From assembly GCA_944474755.1 (NCBI GenBank), contig OX104115.1, forward strand, positions 63,244,648 to 63,308,647: 64,000 nt of DNA, given 5' to 3'. Source of the DNA: Limnoperna fortunei. Its lineage: Eukaryota > Mollusca > Bivalvia > Mytilida > Modiolidae. The position numbers and the translations under genes were made by a program. Under the pieces are notes generated by a model, which made no database searches, was not told the DNA's origin, and worked only from the letters and a program-made list of their open reading frames with translations. Position 1 is the stretch's first letter. The number at the start of each line of letters is the position of its first letter. Positions 10,278 through 23,600 of this stretch are shown here, one piece after another.

Positions 10278-13200
10278 ATATTTTAATAACAAGACGTGCT
10301 TAATCACTGGCTATAACCTTTATTAATGATTCAAAGGTCAAATTTTAACTTGGGGCTTTTAAGGTATTGGTTTCAAGGTTCAACATTTCCAATAATTAAT
10401 TAAACAAACGGTCATAAGGCCTATAAATGAGCCATTAAAGTGTCCAACACAACAGACCCTTCACACTTTTTTTTAATTTTTACCTTTTTCTCCATGTTGC
10501 ATTTATTGTGACAACATATTGTTGAATATTCAAGTAGCTTACTCGGTTAGGAAAACTTCTTTTAAAATATCGCATTTTCAATTATAACTAATCTTTGTCT
10601 GGTCAATAAATCCCTTAAACATCAAAATAATATCCTTGATTCTAAAATGGGGTTTTTATAAGTTGTGAAAACAAACAGAAGGAACTAACCCGAAACTATT
10701 AAAAAAGTCTTTCGGGAAAGACCTAATAAACAATCATGCTCAGAAAAAATTGGGTTCTCAACAGTTGACAATGTATAACAAATATAACACAGACAGAGAA
10801 CCACTAAGTCATTTATGTTTACTATTCAGCACTTCATGAAAAGAAACTCTTTATAGGTATTTTCCATACGGTTACATTTTAACTTTGCCACCAGTGGTGG
10901 CCATATTGGATGTTGGATCATCGCCAAATCTTGTAAGATTAATAGAATTTTCCATGTTTAATTTAATCTATAAAAGAGTTTACAAGACATTTCTAGCATT
11001 TCTGGTTTATTAAAAGAATAAATATCCATAATGTTTACACAAAGTTTACAATATACAATTTGGTCACATAATTTAATATATATATATCACAAGCATGTAT
11101 ACATCTATAAACCAACAAGTTACATTTACACAAAATATCACAGACAAGACATGTAAAAATACATAACATGGCAGCACAGATTAAAACAAAGATTTACCTT
11201 ACTCACATTGAGACAATAGTTTATGTTGCCCTTTATTTCAGTTCCAAAATAGCTACAAGGTATAACCATGTACAGTGATCAAAACAAACAACTCTATAAA
11301 AAAACTTTAGTATTATCAGAAAACACACCCTTATGATATTGTCTTTACTTTTCTGACATTCTAAAGGGAGTTAATTAAAACTGAAACAAATTAATACTTA
11401 AATAGAACTTATGGAAATTATTTTTAATAAGTTAGACAAATTAATAAATTAAGCAAGCAGTAAAAATATCGTAATAAAGATGATAATTAAAGGAAAAAAG
11501 TTATTTGTTCCAGTTTTTCCTTCTCGAACGAAATTTGTGAATCAGATCTAAAATCTTGTAAAAAAATTCACTTATTACAAAAGTTTCAAAATTAATTTGT
11601 AGATATTTGAATATCATTGAATCTGCTTTAAGAGGAATAATGAACTTGCACTTATAGTACAGATACCACCTTTTACATAAAACTAATTATATAAGCACTA
11701 TGATATTTAATCACAAATATAAGCTACAAATATTAAACTATTTTCACTACTAACAATCTTTTAAACAGAATATTACATAATTTTTAAAATGACGAAAATT
11801 TAAAATTTAAAAATGAATGTTGGTTCACTTTGGCACTGATAGTATTTATGGTCTTTGACTTTAGGTGGACATATGTTTAGAGAGATCAGCAAGCGAATGT
11901 CCATTAATTCAGATATGGAGATGTAATAGATGAGGTTTGTCACATTTTAACTATGTAAATCACAGGGATACAGATTCCATCTTATTCATTTACATACAAT
12001 TTTTATATGACAATGTTGCCCATATTTATCATGTACAAGTCATGTCAATAACCAGAAAGAAACCTTAATTAAAAATTGGTTACTGAAAGGCAACATCAAT
12101 ATGTTCTGTTACCTTATTAACTCAATATATACTTCCTGACCTGCTAATAAATTCTACTTATAGCACTGGGAAGAAATAAATGACGCTTTTATTATGTTAA
12201 AAGATTTGTCCAGTTTGTATTAATTTAGAAATATTGTGTAGAGTTGTAGTAACACATTTTACTGTTCCCTCCAATTCGGTAATACAAGTACTATAAAATC
12301 CAAAACAGCTTATCATCAAGAAGAAATAAAATACAAGTATGTTATACTCGGCCTGTTATTTAGAGACACTTGGCACAAATTCCATAAAACATCTCAAATC
12401 TGAGAATTTCCTCAACTTATTCTACACTCAAATTGCATTTGAATCACTCATCTTACACTGCATAATTGGTGAATTTTTAATCGCGAATAATTATGTAAAT
12501 GAAGATTTCATAACCGAGTTCCAGCATTCTACCATGTTTGATATAAGTAATTATCAGTCTAGACACCTGGGTGCCATTTCATAAAGGGATGGCTAATAAA
12601 CGTGCTCGTTATCCCATGCTATTTAAATGGGATAGCATGCATGTTAAGCTATGCATGTTAAGCTATGCATGTTAAGCTAATGATCACTTTATGATATGGC
12701 ACCCAGAACACATGTTGCCTATTTCAACCAATAAATGCATAATATTGCTGTAATCAAGAACAATGTTTTAAACTTTTTCAAGGACAGCAGTTGATTAGAT
12801 TAAAATGGATACCTTTTTAAAAAATTAAAAACAACAACTTCTTACAGAAAAACTATTATATTTTCTGTTCAAAAACTAATTACGGCAGAAATTTTCTATT
12901 ATTTTTTCAGGTAGGGAGATGTGTTATTGTAAGTATATATATAACCAAATGAAGTCACTATTTAATCATAATACAACTAAAAAGGCAACAGAAATATTCA
13001 TACAACAAACAATTTTAATGCCTACATGTACCACCTATTGGAGCAATTTCAAAAATCGTTTCCTTCCTGGGTTTATAAGTATTTTAGCTCTAAATATTTT
13101 GATAAACGCTGCATGTCTTCGTTCTCTAGATTTTGATATCTCTAACAAAAACACACAACAAACAGCACCTTACAAGAAAAACAAGTCATATATAATTTAT

Positions 13201-13917
13201 ATGGAAATGACAAATTGAGTAGATTATAGAACCAGGGTCTGATGGTCAACTATCATATCAAAATGGATGAAAGAATAATGAAGATTTATTCTGAAATCTG
13301 ATGGAAAGTAACATCAATATATTAATTAGAGGAACAAGCATGGGTTACTGAATTTATAAATAATACAAACAATATTTTTTCAACAAAAAATATTTAAAAA
13401 AATTTAATGACTTTTGACTATAATATGTAAACAAAAGTACAATATATTGTATTACAGGTAAATTGAATATGGCTAACATTTTCAACCAGTTGTATACATT
13501 TTTTTAAAATTAAATAAAAAATGAATAATAATATTATATGCAATACAATTAGCTTAAAATAATTAAAGCAGCAATCTAAACCATATTGATGAAGTGTTTG
13601 TAAATTCTTTATTCTCTCCCTCTTGTTACAAAGTAATACTGTCAGAGTGAAAATAAAATATAAAAATCTGAATAAAATTAAAACAAAAATATCAAAAATT
13701 ACCCTTGTATGCCTCTTGTATGAAATATGACTGCTCAGAAGCATGACCAATACAATACATCCAGAAATAATAGATATATTTGATAAAACTTGCAGACTGA
13801 GGGGATCATTATGGAGTTTTTACATAAATTGTAATGACAAATATGGAGAACAACAGACAAAAGCAATAGGTTTTTCATTCATTGTATAAATTCTTATACA
13901 TAAATGGATTAGTTCAA
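10278..13917. other. AT-rich region beyond the CCDC158 stop, no gene seen
   Basis: It may hold part of the gene's 3' UTR and otherwise spacer. The only element recognised is the small MITE at 12,567-12,706. The open frames at 12,339, 12,919 and 13,418 have chance-like composition. Confidence 0.45.
12567..12706. mobile_element. 140-bp MITE with 20-bp terminal inverted repeats
   Basis: The ends are CTGGGTGCCATTTCATAAAG and the complement of the same with one change. Inside are an inverted pair around TTTAAA (CCCATGCTATTTAAATGGGA region) and about three tandem copies of ATGCATGTTAAGCT. It has no coding capacity, and no clear target duplication was made out. Confidence 0.75.
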
Positions 13918-13927
13918 TTTATTTATT
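13918..13927 (-). terminator. Possible polyadenylation signal of the CCDC158 gene
   Basis: The minus strand carries two overlapping AATAAA hexamers about 640 nt past the stop codon, the first such pair met downstream. The region is AT-rich, so the hexamer is expected by chance. Other copies occur further along (for example near 13,597 and 11,006), so the real 3' end is uncertain. Confidence 0.25.
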
Positions 13928-14560
13928 GATCTAATTTGTAATCTTTGTGATACTATCTTTAGACAATGTTTGTATTTAGGTTAAGCCACGACATCAATCA
14001 GATAAAATCTGGTCAACTGTTTCCGAAGTTTGACGTCATTAATCTAAGAGTCGCATCTCAAATCAGATTCTGGAATATGTTAACGGTATAAGTGCAATGT
14101 TCTACAACTGCTTAAGACCAGGATTAGTTTCCCGCAGTAAAGGACAAAGTGATCACAGATAAACCGTTTGTAAGAAATGTAACCAGTGGCGATCAATTAA
14201 TACAAGAAGCTAAAAACAATACAACCCAATCTGAGAAATGGGCTACTAAAGAAAACAAACAGTTATGCATCCTTATAGATAGTCTTCTATCTATAATAAG
14301 AGACAAACCATATTTCTTAAATGTTGCTATATGTAATCTTGCATATTCAAATTATTATAATAATACAAGTTTTGTAAAACACAAAAGTTTCAAATAGTTC
14401 TATTTAAAATATTTGTCTAAAAGTAAAACTAGAATATCTCATCTTTCAATAGTGACAGATATAAAATTTGACTCTAGTGACGAAAAGTAGAGCATGCACA
14501 TGCTATGAAAGAATAGCTACAATGCTGATAGTTTTTTTTATGTCTACCATCCAATCTCCA

Positions 14561-14646
14561 TCATCGTTTGGATTTTCTTACTCGTGACTGGCCTTCCTTC
14601 ACTTTTTGTAATTTTCTTCCTTGTTTTTTCATCAATTCTGCTGTAT
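14561..14646 (-). CDS. CCDC158: CCDC158 last exon (residues 1203-1229) with stop
   Basis: It encodes TAELMKKQGRKLQKVKEGQS, then RVRKSKR and a TGA stop at 14,561-14,563. RKLQKVKEGQ matches the vertebrate C-terminal KRIQKVKDQE (recalled). The acceptor is TTTTTAG. The first two bases complete an Asp codon begun in exon 25. Confidence 0.85.
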
Positions 14647-17600
14647 CTAAAAATATCATTATTTTTGTTGTAAGTATTCTTGGAAAATTTAACATAATTC
14701 TATTGAGAAAAGTCTTCTAACCAAACAATATTTAACAACAGAACGATTTATTATCTATGAATGGGTGTAAAACTGTTTACTATTTCTGTACATATGAATC
14801 TTAAATTTAAACAATCATATTTTAAACCAGAGGCTCATAGCAGCCTGTCAAGCAGGGTTCTCCACACTTTTTAGAGTAAAAGGCTGAATCACTAAAGTAG
14901 AAGGCAGGGGGTCTGGGGGCGGCTCAAGGCCCCCAGTGGGGTTAAGAGGCAGCGCCCCTATAGAGGGTCCAGGGGGGCTTCGTCCGAAAATGGTTTTAAG
15001 CTATTTTGAATGTGATTTGGACACCTCTCCTGGCATGAGCAGACAGATAAATGTTTTCACTGTTAGAGTGAATAAAAGTATAACGTAACAGCTTTACTTT
15101 ATTTTAAGTCTATACATGTTATAAGACGTCGTATTCTCAGCGGAAAAAAAATCCCATGTAATTAATTTATCCAAACACCGGTGGATATCGTAGGTTATCA
15201 TTATTATCATTATTTGAAACTTCGTAAAAGGTAAAAGACATATTACCATCCTTTCTTACCATCGGTTAGTTTCTGCCTTTTAGTGAAATAGTCTGTAATA
15301 TTTTTATTTCCAACTACCCGTTTATTCATTGCAGTTTTATACACCGGAAACGCATGTAAAACTATACCGGTGTTGACACAAAGAAATACCGTAAATTATA
15401 TTTTGCATCGAACGCGGACCTCGCCGAGAGCACCATTAAAAAAACGAACACGCTATGAGAAAAACAAACTTCAGCTGCCGATTTCTCTACATTATAAAGA
15501 TTAAATTTTCATTCATAATTTTTTTAGCAATAGGTAACATAAATTTGGCAAAAAAGTAGCCGGTCAAAATACAAAAATACACGGCAATATAGCCGGCTAC
15601 CGGCTTCAAAGGAAACCACTGGTCAAGGCTTACCCCAAAAAAAGAAATAGAGCTGAAGAGAGTGCAAAATCCAAAACAGTATCCTTATTGGTGAAATTTC
15701 TAAAAATTGGAATAGGTTTATAAGGAAACCATTAGTAATTTGATTACATTTTTAATTTTGTCAAAAATAATTGCATACTCTGCAAAATAAAAAAAAATGA
15801 ATATGCTAAAAGACCAGAGGCTCCAAAGACCAGTTTTTATCACCTGATTTATATAAGCAATGAATAAGGCATATGAACACCAAGTCCTGTAATATAGATT
15901 CCAATCAGACCAAACATTATACACTTTGTGGAGGATCATTCAGTAAACATTTATCTTCAATTAAGCATTGTAATATATGGGAGGTTAAACTAAGACATGA
16001 TTCCTTCTGAGAAGGGGTATTAAATGCCAAGATTTCAAAAACTGGTGCTAGACATTCATGTTCAAATAAAGACATTAATCTCAAGATAAATGTATAAATC
16101 TTTTCTCATCAATATTTTTTCAGATTTAGCTAAAAATAGTACAATGTTACCTTTGTTTTCTTTCTGAAGTGTTCCTCCCATTTTCGTCAAAGATTCTATT
16201 TTTTCTTCCAGTCTTTTACAAAGTTCCTGAGTGTCAGGTAACAATCTTGTAGGCTTCTCTCTAGATGGATATGATAATGGCACAGCTGAAATTTTAAATA
16301 TAAAGGTGTATCATTAGATTACTCTAATCATAACATTTGTTTTCACAAAAAGATTGATATGATATAAAGTCTATTTTTTTACTTTTGTGAATATTCTTAC
16401 AGTATTTTTTGTTTATAAGCAAATTTTACACATACACAAAATAATATTGTTTTTGTTGAAAAGTCAATATTTTTTTAAGATATTAACAATTAAATAATTC
16501 TTAATGTTTAATCCTGAGACTTTCAAAATGTTAGTTAATCTGTGCTTGATTGGATTTTAAATGCATTAAGATTAGTAAATGTAAACAATGACAAAACTCT
16601 TTGGAAGGAACATTTTAAAGAATATGAAATGGCACCCCTCCCAATTTTTAAAAAGTTTCTATCAGAAGTGACAATGAGCTAACTTTTCCTAAAATTACAA
16701 GGTTTATCCATTCCTTAATGACCAAGGAGGAAATGGACCAATATATATGCTACACACTGTTCCTAACATACAACACTTTATTGATAAAAGCAATATCTTA
16801 TTAACTTGTTTCAATTAATATTCTGGGTTTTAAATATCCATGTGCATTATAGTTGTTCACACAGGGCTATTACAGGAATTCAGGTCTTCTTTACAGGGCC
16901 ATAATTTACAAGTCAACAGGGCCATTTAATATGAAAAATATGAATAAAAAATCAAGATGGCCATAAATTAAAAATATCAAAAGGTATTTGTTTAAATGTT
17001 GCATTGTTTAATAACAGTTAACAAATTTATCTTGTTTTTTCTTACCAATAGCAACACCAAAATCAATGCTTTTCATTAACAAATCACACATAAGTGATCT
17101 GGTTTTGACTGTATTGCACATTTTTTACCTGCTTTGGAAAACATGATAAACATTTCAGGGCAAAAATGGTTTTTTGTATAGTAAGTAGGTTATTAAAACA
17201 ATTAAGAAATGGGTGTTTTCATAATCGCCTCATTTTACATGCATGATCTGTAATAATAGCTTAGGAAGGCTATAATGACCAATTGGGCATTGCCTTGTGC
17301 CATTACAGCCATCCTCTGCCATTATTACAATCCATGGACACATAACAGGACCATAATATAAAAACATCCACTAGTTAATACTATAATAATGGCTAGTTTT
17401 AACAGAGGAGGAAAAAACCCACTGGAAGGAAATCTGGCACTCAATGTCACTTAAGGTTTAAGTGTGGCACATCCTGCCAGCATTGTTGTGGCAAATGATT
17501 AATGGTGTCTGACTAACTACCTTTACAACTAAGCCACTGAGGTGGCCATATCAGTATAACATATTGTACTGTTCTAATGAGACAAACATAAGTGGTCATA

Positions 17601-20600
17601 ACACAGGTATTATATAAAACCAAACAATTAGTATACAAGACAAAAAACAGTATGACATATAGAATACAAATCGAAGAATGTGTCCATGGGACACAGATGC
17701 CCTCACTAAATGAAGTCCTAAACAGGAAGTAGTTGTCCGACAGGTCTGAAAGTTGCTTAGGAAGTACAACTTGTGATACTGAACCACCCTGCCAAATATC
17801 AAATTGTTCTCATGTATGGTTTCTGAGAAAAGCTTGACGGAAATTTGTACATAGGGACGGACATATTTACGTACAAATGAAGTCCCAAACAGGAAGTAGT
17901 TGTCCGACAGGTCTGAAAGTCGCTTAGGACGTACAACTTGTGATACTGAACCACCCTGCCAAATTTCAAATTGTTCTCATGTACGGTTTCTGAGAAAAGC
18001 TTGACGGAAATTCGTTCGGACGTACGTACATACGGACGGACATGAGTAAAACTTAATGCCCCCCGACATGTCGTCGCGGGGGCATAAAAAATGGCAAAAG
18101 TCTAAAATGGCTTGTTTGCAAAGCACATGCCTTTATATAATGCTGTTACTCAAAAATTTGGGGGTTTGTTTTGAAAATGTAAGAGTATCTAAACAAAACA
18201 ATATGATCTGTACAAATAAAACTATCCTCATTTCATCATTTTCTTTGTCTGCTGTAAAATCATTCCTCTATGCTGTTTTCAAGCATTAAATCATGAATGT
18301 TACAAAACATTTTCTGAAAATGACTTATGTTCTAAAGTCTGAAAAATTAGGAAAAAAATCCTCGAACAATTCCATGATACCTGGTGCACAACTAATATCT
18401 ATGCAATTTTTCTGCGAGTTTTGGAGATCTGGGTTGAATACTGAAGGAGCTGATTGCACAAAACAGGTACTGTCTTCTGCAAATGTTCTTAAAAATGTTT
18501 AGTTTCCCAAGTCTGGAAAATTAGGATAAATCCTTGAACAATTCAATAATAGCCAGTGCACAACTTCCATACATGTGCAATCTTTCTGTGAAGTTTCAGA
18601 GATCTGGGTTAAAAACTGTAGGACGAGTTGACTACACAAAATAGATTCCATATTTTTCCTGCCAACAAGGATTTCACATACTATAACCCGGGTTTGCAAT
18701 ACATGCAACCCAAAGCTGGGTGGTGAGGTCAGGTGCCCTGGAAGGGTAAGCATCTCTTTCCTTATATATAGATCTGTTATAAAAAGACTCAAAAGTTTAC
18801 AAAATTAGAATAAAAATATGTTCATGTATCTGTAAATTTGTACATTTTTCTTTTGATAATTTTAAAGGATATTTTTCAATCAGTCGTACAAAACAAGATA
18901 CTAGTATTTGAAAATTACTGTCAACACATAAGTAACTTGTGGAGTGATGATGCACCACACAGGTAAAAAAAAAGTTGTCAATAAAATAAATTTAAATTAA
19001 AAAGAAAATAAATGCTGAAATTGAATTACCAATCAACAGAAATATAGTCAATATTGATTTTGAGACTTAATAGAATATCTAAACTCACATTCACTTTCTT
19101 GTCTGGATATTCCACATGATATTGTTAGTCTCAAAATTGAAAGTAACTAATATTCTACAGGTGTATTTATAATAAAAGGAGAAAACTTATTCCATAGTCA
19201 GCAATCATAGTAGCAGTCAGAGACCCAGCTTTAATTAGCACAGGAAACTGGAGTACCAGCAAGCCAACTGGGTATACAATAAACACGATTAAGGTAAAAG
19301 ATAAGGCTGGATTATTAAAAACCAGTTACAATTGGCAGAGAAAGCTTGGGTATCAGGGAACCAATTTTCAGAGACAGGAACCAGTTTTAATAAGCATGAA
19401 AGATTGGTTATCAGGAAGCCAGGCAATTTTAAATGGATAGAGAAAGCTGGGGTATAAGGGAACCAGTTTTAATTGCCATAGAATAAGAAATCCTTTTTAT
19501 CCTAGAGATCTTACTGGTAATACATGACTGTGCATTTATTTAATTACATACACATTAAATTATGTTTTTTCTATATTAGCCCCACATATTATTCTGAAAC
19601 ACCCATATCAGCTTGAGATGTTAGTACAATAAAGAATATGTCCTGTTTTGATCTTTCATTACCGGTATGTACCTTAAACAAACTGTTTTTGTACAAGACA
19701 AATTAAAATATCAATAACAATCAAAATTAATGAGAAAGTAAAATAATAGTAAATTCAATAGATTAACTTTCAGACCACAGTTCTCCAACTTATGCACTTA
19801 ACACTTACAAACAGATATCACCTTGACAGTTTACTTTAATTCCCTAAATCTGCACTATATCCACCTACACAATACAACTATGCCCATTTCAAGAGCTTTT
19901 CTGATTAAATTGCAAAGTCCACTGTTTAACCAAAATCAGAAATAATAAACATAACTTGCATGAGCCACTGGTTACGAGTCATTTGCCCTGAGAGGCCAAT
20001 AATTTGGGCAGTTAATATCTGGTAACTTACCACAAATATTCTGCAAAAACTCATGTTTAATGGTAAGCTTATGATAAATTCTTATGAAATACTGAGCCAA
20101 TATGGCTATCAAGGCTATATATTTAAACAGTGTATGTATAGGTGTTTTGAAGCAGAAACAGTTAGATGACAAATTTTAAACAATTGGTTCAAAGATTAGA
20201 AATGATTCACTGTTAAGAAGAAATAATATTGACAAAGCCAGGTTAAAAGTAAATAATATACAACAAAAAAGCATAATAAAGCTTGACCCAGGGTGTATTC
20301 AAACTAACTATTAATTATAAATGTAAATAAACAATGATCAAACATGTAGCATAGAAAAAATTAACAGTAATGTGTTGAACTGTTTTGATTTCTTATTAAA
20401 AAGCTGCACACAAAGCAATTTGTGAAAATAATTTCAAGGCTTGAAATTAAACATGTTACTTAAAGTGATCTCGTTTTCAAATAAAAAATTCACAACAGCC
20501 CAAATTCTGAACACTGTATGAGGATAATTTTGAGAAAACACAATGCTGATTTACAAATTATATATTGAATTCTCTGTAATTAAATTTCTGCAAAAAGAAT

Positions 20601-23600
20601 CAATTATCATTTAAAAATCAAAAACAGTATTTTGTACTGCAAAAACCTAAAAAAACAAAATTGGACAAACATCTATAAATAAAACAATGATACAGGAAAT
20701 CATTTTGTAAAGTGTCTAAAAAGTCAAGTTCATGAAATTTTATAAATTTTAGTAATGTCAAGCCTTGGCAAAACTACCTAATACTGAAGCATAACAGACT
20801 GAACACAAGTTTGATGTGCATCTCCTACCTTGAAATTGGTTGTCAGTTTGTTCTGACGTCTCCGTATCATTACGAGTATCTGTCATTGTATCTATATTCA
20901 ATAATTACATTTCTATGTCAGATCCTCAGAACATTTTTTATAATTTGTCATATAAAATAAAATATATTTTGGCACAGATTTAAAATCTGATATTTTTTAT
21001 AAAATGAGAATTTGTTGTAAACAAATGGCACTACAAGTAGTCAAGTGGTGTTGAAATTCAGAAGCCGAAGTGTAAAATGGTATATTGTATTAAAAGTCAT
21101 GCACAAAAGATTTGACAAATCATGCCTTCTAAGATCCCGTTATATTTCTTTCCTGAAAGTGAAATGCCAAAAATCCAGACATACTCTGAATTCACTCATT
21201 ACAATAACTTACTTCCTTAATTTTTTAATCATATTCAATCTATAAATCCTAAAAATGGCTAACAAATTTCAATTTTAATAAAAAATCAAGATATAAAATC
21301 ACAGCTATACCATTTGAAAATCTTATAAGGTCTCTACTTAATAGGTAAAACATAGAATTTCTAAATTTTATGTCCTTCTCCATACATATTTATAACAACT
21401 ACCAGTAAAGAATTAGCTCCAGATTTCTTCAGCTACTTAAGCAACAAATTTAATTAACATGAGATTTGTCTCCCTTACCTGAGTTATAACTGTTGATCTG
21501 AGCAGTTCCACGAGACAAGTTTGGAGTCTTGCCAGGATCTTTTGAATTGTAGAAGTTGTTGTGTTCTTTTAATAGGAGAGATAACTCCGCACTGTTACTT
21601 CTTTTGTGTTTATTTCGTGGTGATGTTGATTTGGACCTGTTATCTATAAAACATGGAATACAAATTTTAAATCATCCTTAGACCTGATATCTTAATGAAA
21701 TATGCTTAATAAATAGGAGCTTTAAATATTTAACACAATGGTGTTAACAATCTCACTTAACAAAGATTTGAACATCCTGGAACTTTCATAGAGTAGATGA
21801 AACATTTACAAACTTTTCCTTATCAATAACACCTATTTTTTCTTTTACTAATTTACATTTGGTAGCAAACACTGATTATAATAATATTAAAGCAATTTAT
21901 CAATAAATAAAACAATAACAGAAAATTTCATCGGAGAATCTTAAGGATTTCTTTCAAGTTTTGACAAATTAACTTTTGGAGTTTATTTAATTATGGCTAA
22001 TTGTAATGCAAGCAAGATATTAGAAAACAACTGTATTATGTTACAAGCAGCCCATGCTCACAAGTCAGGGTTCCTGTGTCCACAGGTGTCCACGAAACCC
22101 TGACGAACTTAGCAAGAAAATTCCTGGGCTAGAAGAATTTCATATGACATCAAACCTTCAAAATATCAACCAATGAAATTGCTTGAAAGAAGCAAGTGTT
22201 TGACAGTAGTCAGTCATTACTCATTCTTGAGTGGGAAGAAAACGTAACGCAAGTAATAAATAACACGGTAATAACAAACTATTGACACTACTGTACAAAA
22301 AACACATTTTCACATGGTCTATGCAACACATCCGTTTGGTTTATTTACAATCTACATCTGGATATCCCCTAATCAAGTCGTGAATGAAAGCGAGCTTTTG
22401 ATTGGCTACATTCAGGTACGATGTAGCCAATCAAAATAGTGACTTCTAGCCCGGGAATTTCCTAGCTAAGTTTGTCAGGGTTTTGTGGACAAATGAGGAC
22501 ACAGAAACCGTGACTTGTGAGGATGGAGCCCTTTACAGCATTTGTAGTATAGGGATAATTTTATACCCACTACACATACCTCTGTATGTAAATGCCGAAT
22601 AGTCATGTGTTTTTGACCTTGACCTGTTACAGCTTTGGTCAACCTCAGCATCAGAATGATATTCTGTATCCGATGACAAGCTGAAACAATAACAAACAGG
22701 TTATGTTATAATACGAGAACCACCCTTAATACTTAAAAATGGCTTTTTATCTTATAATAAGTGATTTGCATTTGACAGCAAACCAGCTTTATATGGTTTA
22801 ATAGCAAAAAAACACATTTATAGTAAATACCACTGTAGAAAAGCTTCAAAATTCAAATTCTAAAGTTAATGTGTAATAGTGTTGTATAAATCAAAGTGCA
22901 GAATGCACCGAAGGAAAGGTTGCTTCGCAATTATGAAATGAGATTCCTGCCTCATGTTTGACAGGCAATAAAACAAACCAATGTAAAATAAATCAGGTAT
23001 ATTTAGAACATATAAGATATAAATTTAAAAGACTAGAAAAAAACTTTGAAATCCTCATAATTGATAGCCCCAGCTCCCCTATGTCTTGAATGGCAATGTC
23101 CAGGGCTTTGCTATTGGAAACTCCAAAAATCGTTTTGCTCAAACTCTAAATAATCAGGTGCTCAATTCCAACATATGACAAAGATCTGCAAACGTTTCAT
23201 CAAATCCCACTCAGTGGTGCAAGTAGTTGGGGATAAGAGATAGGTATCCCCTACATCAAAGAATGGCAAATAAATGTTATAAATATATTAATAAATAAGA
23301 CAAAATCGGTGCTGCCCATTTCAGACATAAAAATCGCACCTGTTATATGGTTGGAATATAACTTGAATCAAATGCATGTACATATATGTAAATGTCTCCC
23401 TATAAATGTAAGTGATGGCATAAGCTTCTAAAATATTCAAAACTAAAATAATTTATTTCTGTAATACTCCAGGGCTTCAGTTTGCCGAGTGGTTAAGGAA
23501 GTATTCATCTACTACTGATCGAATGCCTGTCAGCACTTGTTTAAGTCTTACTGCTGCCAGGGTGTGCTCAACTTCAATCTTGACAATTATTAAAAGACTC

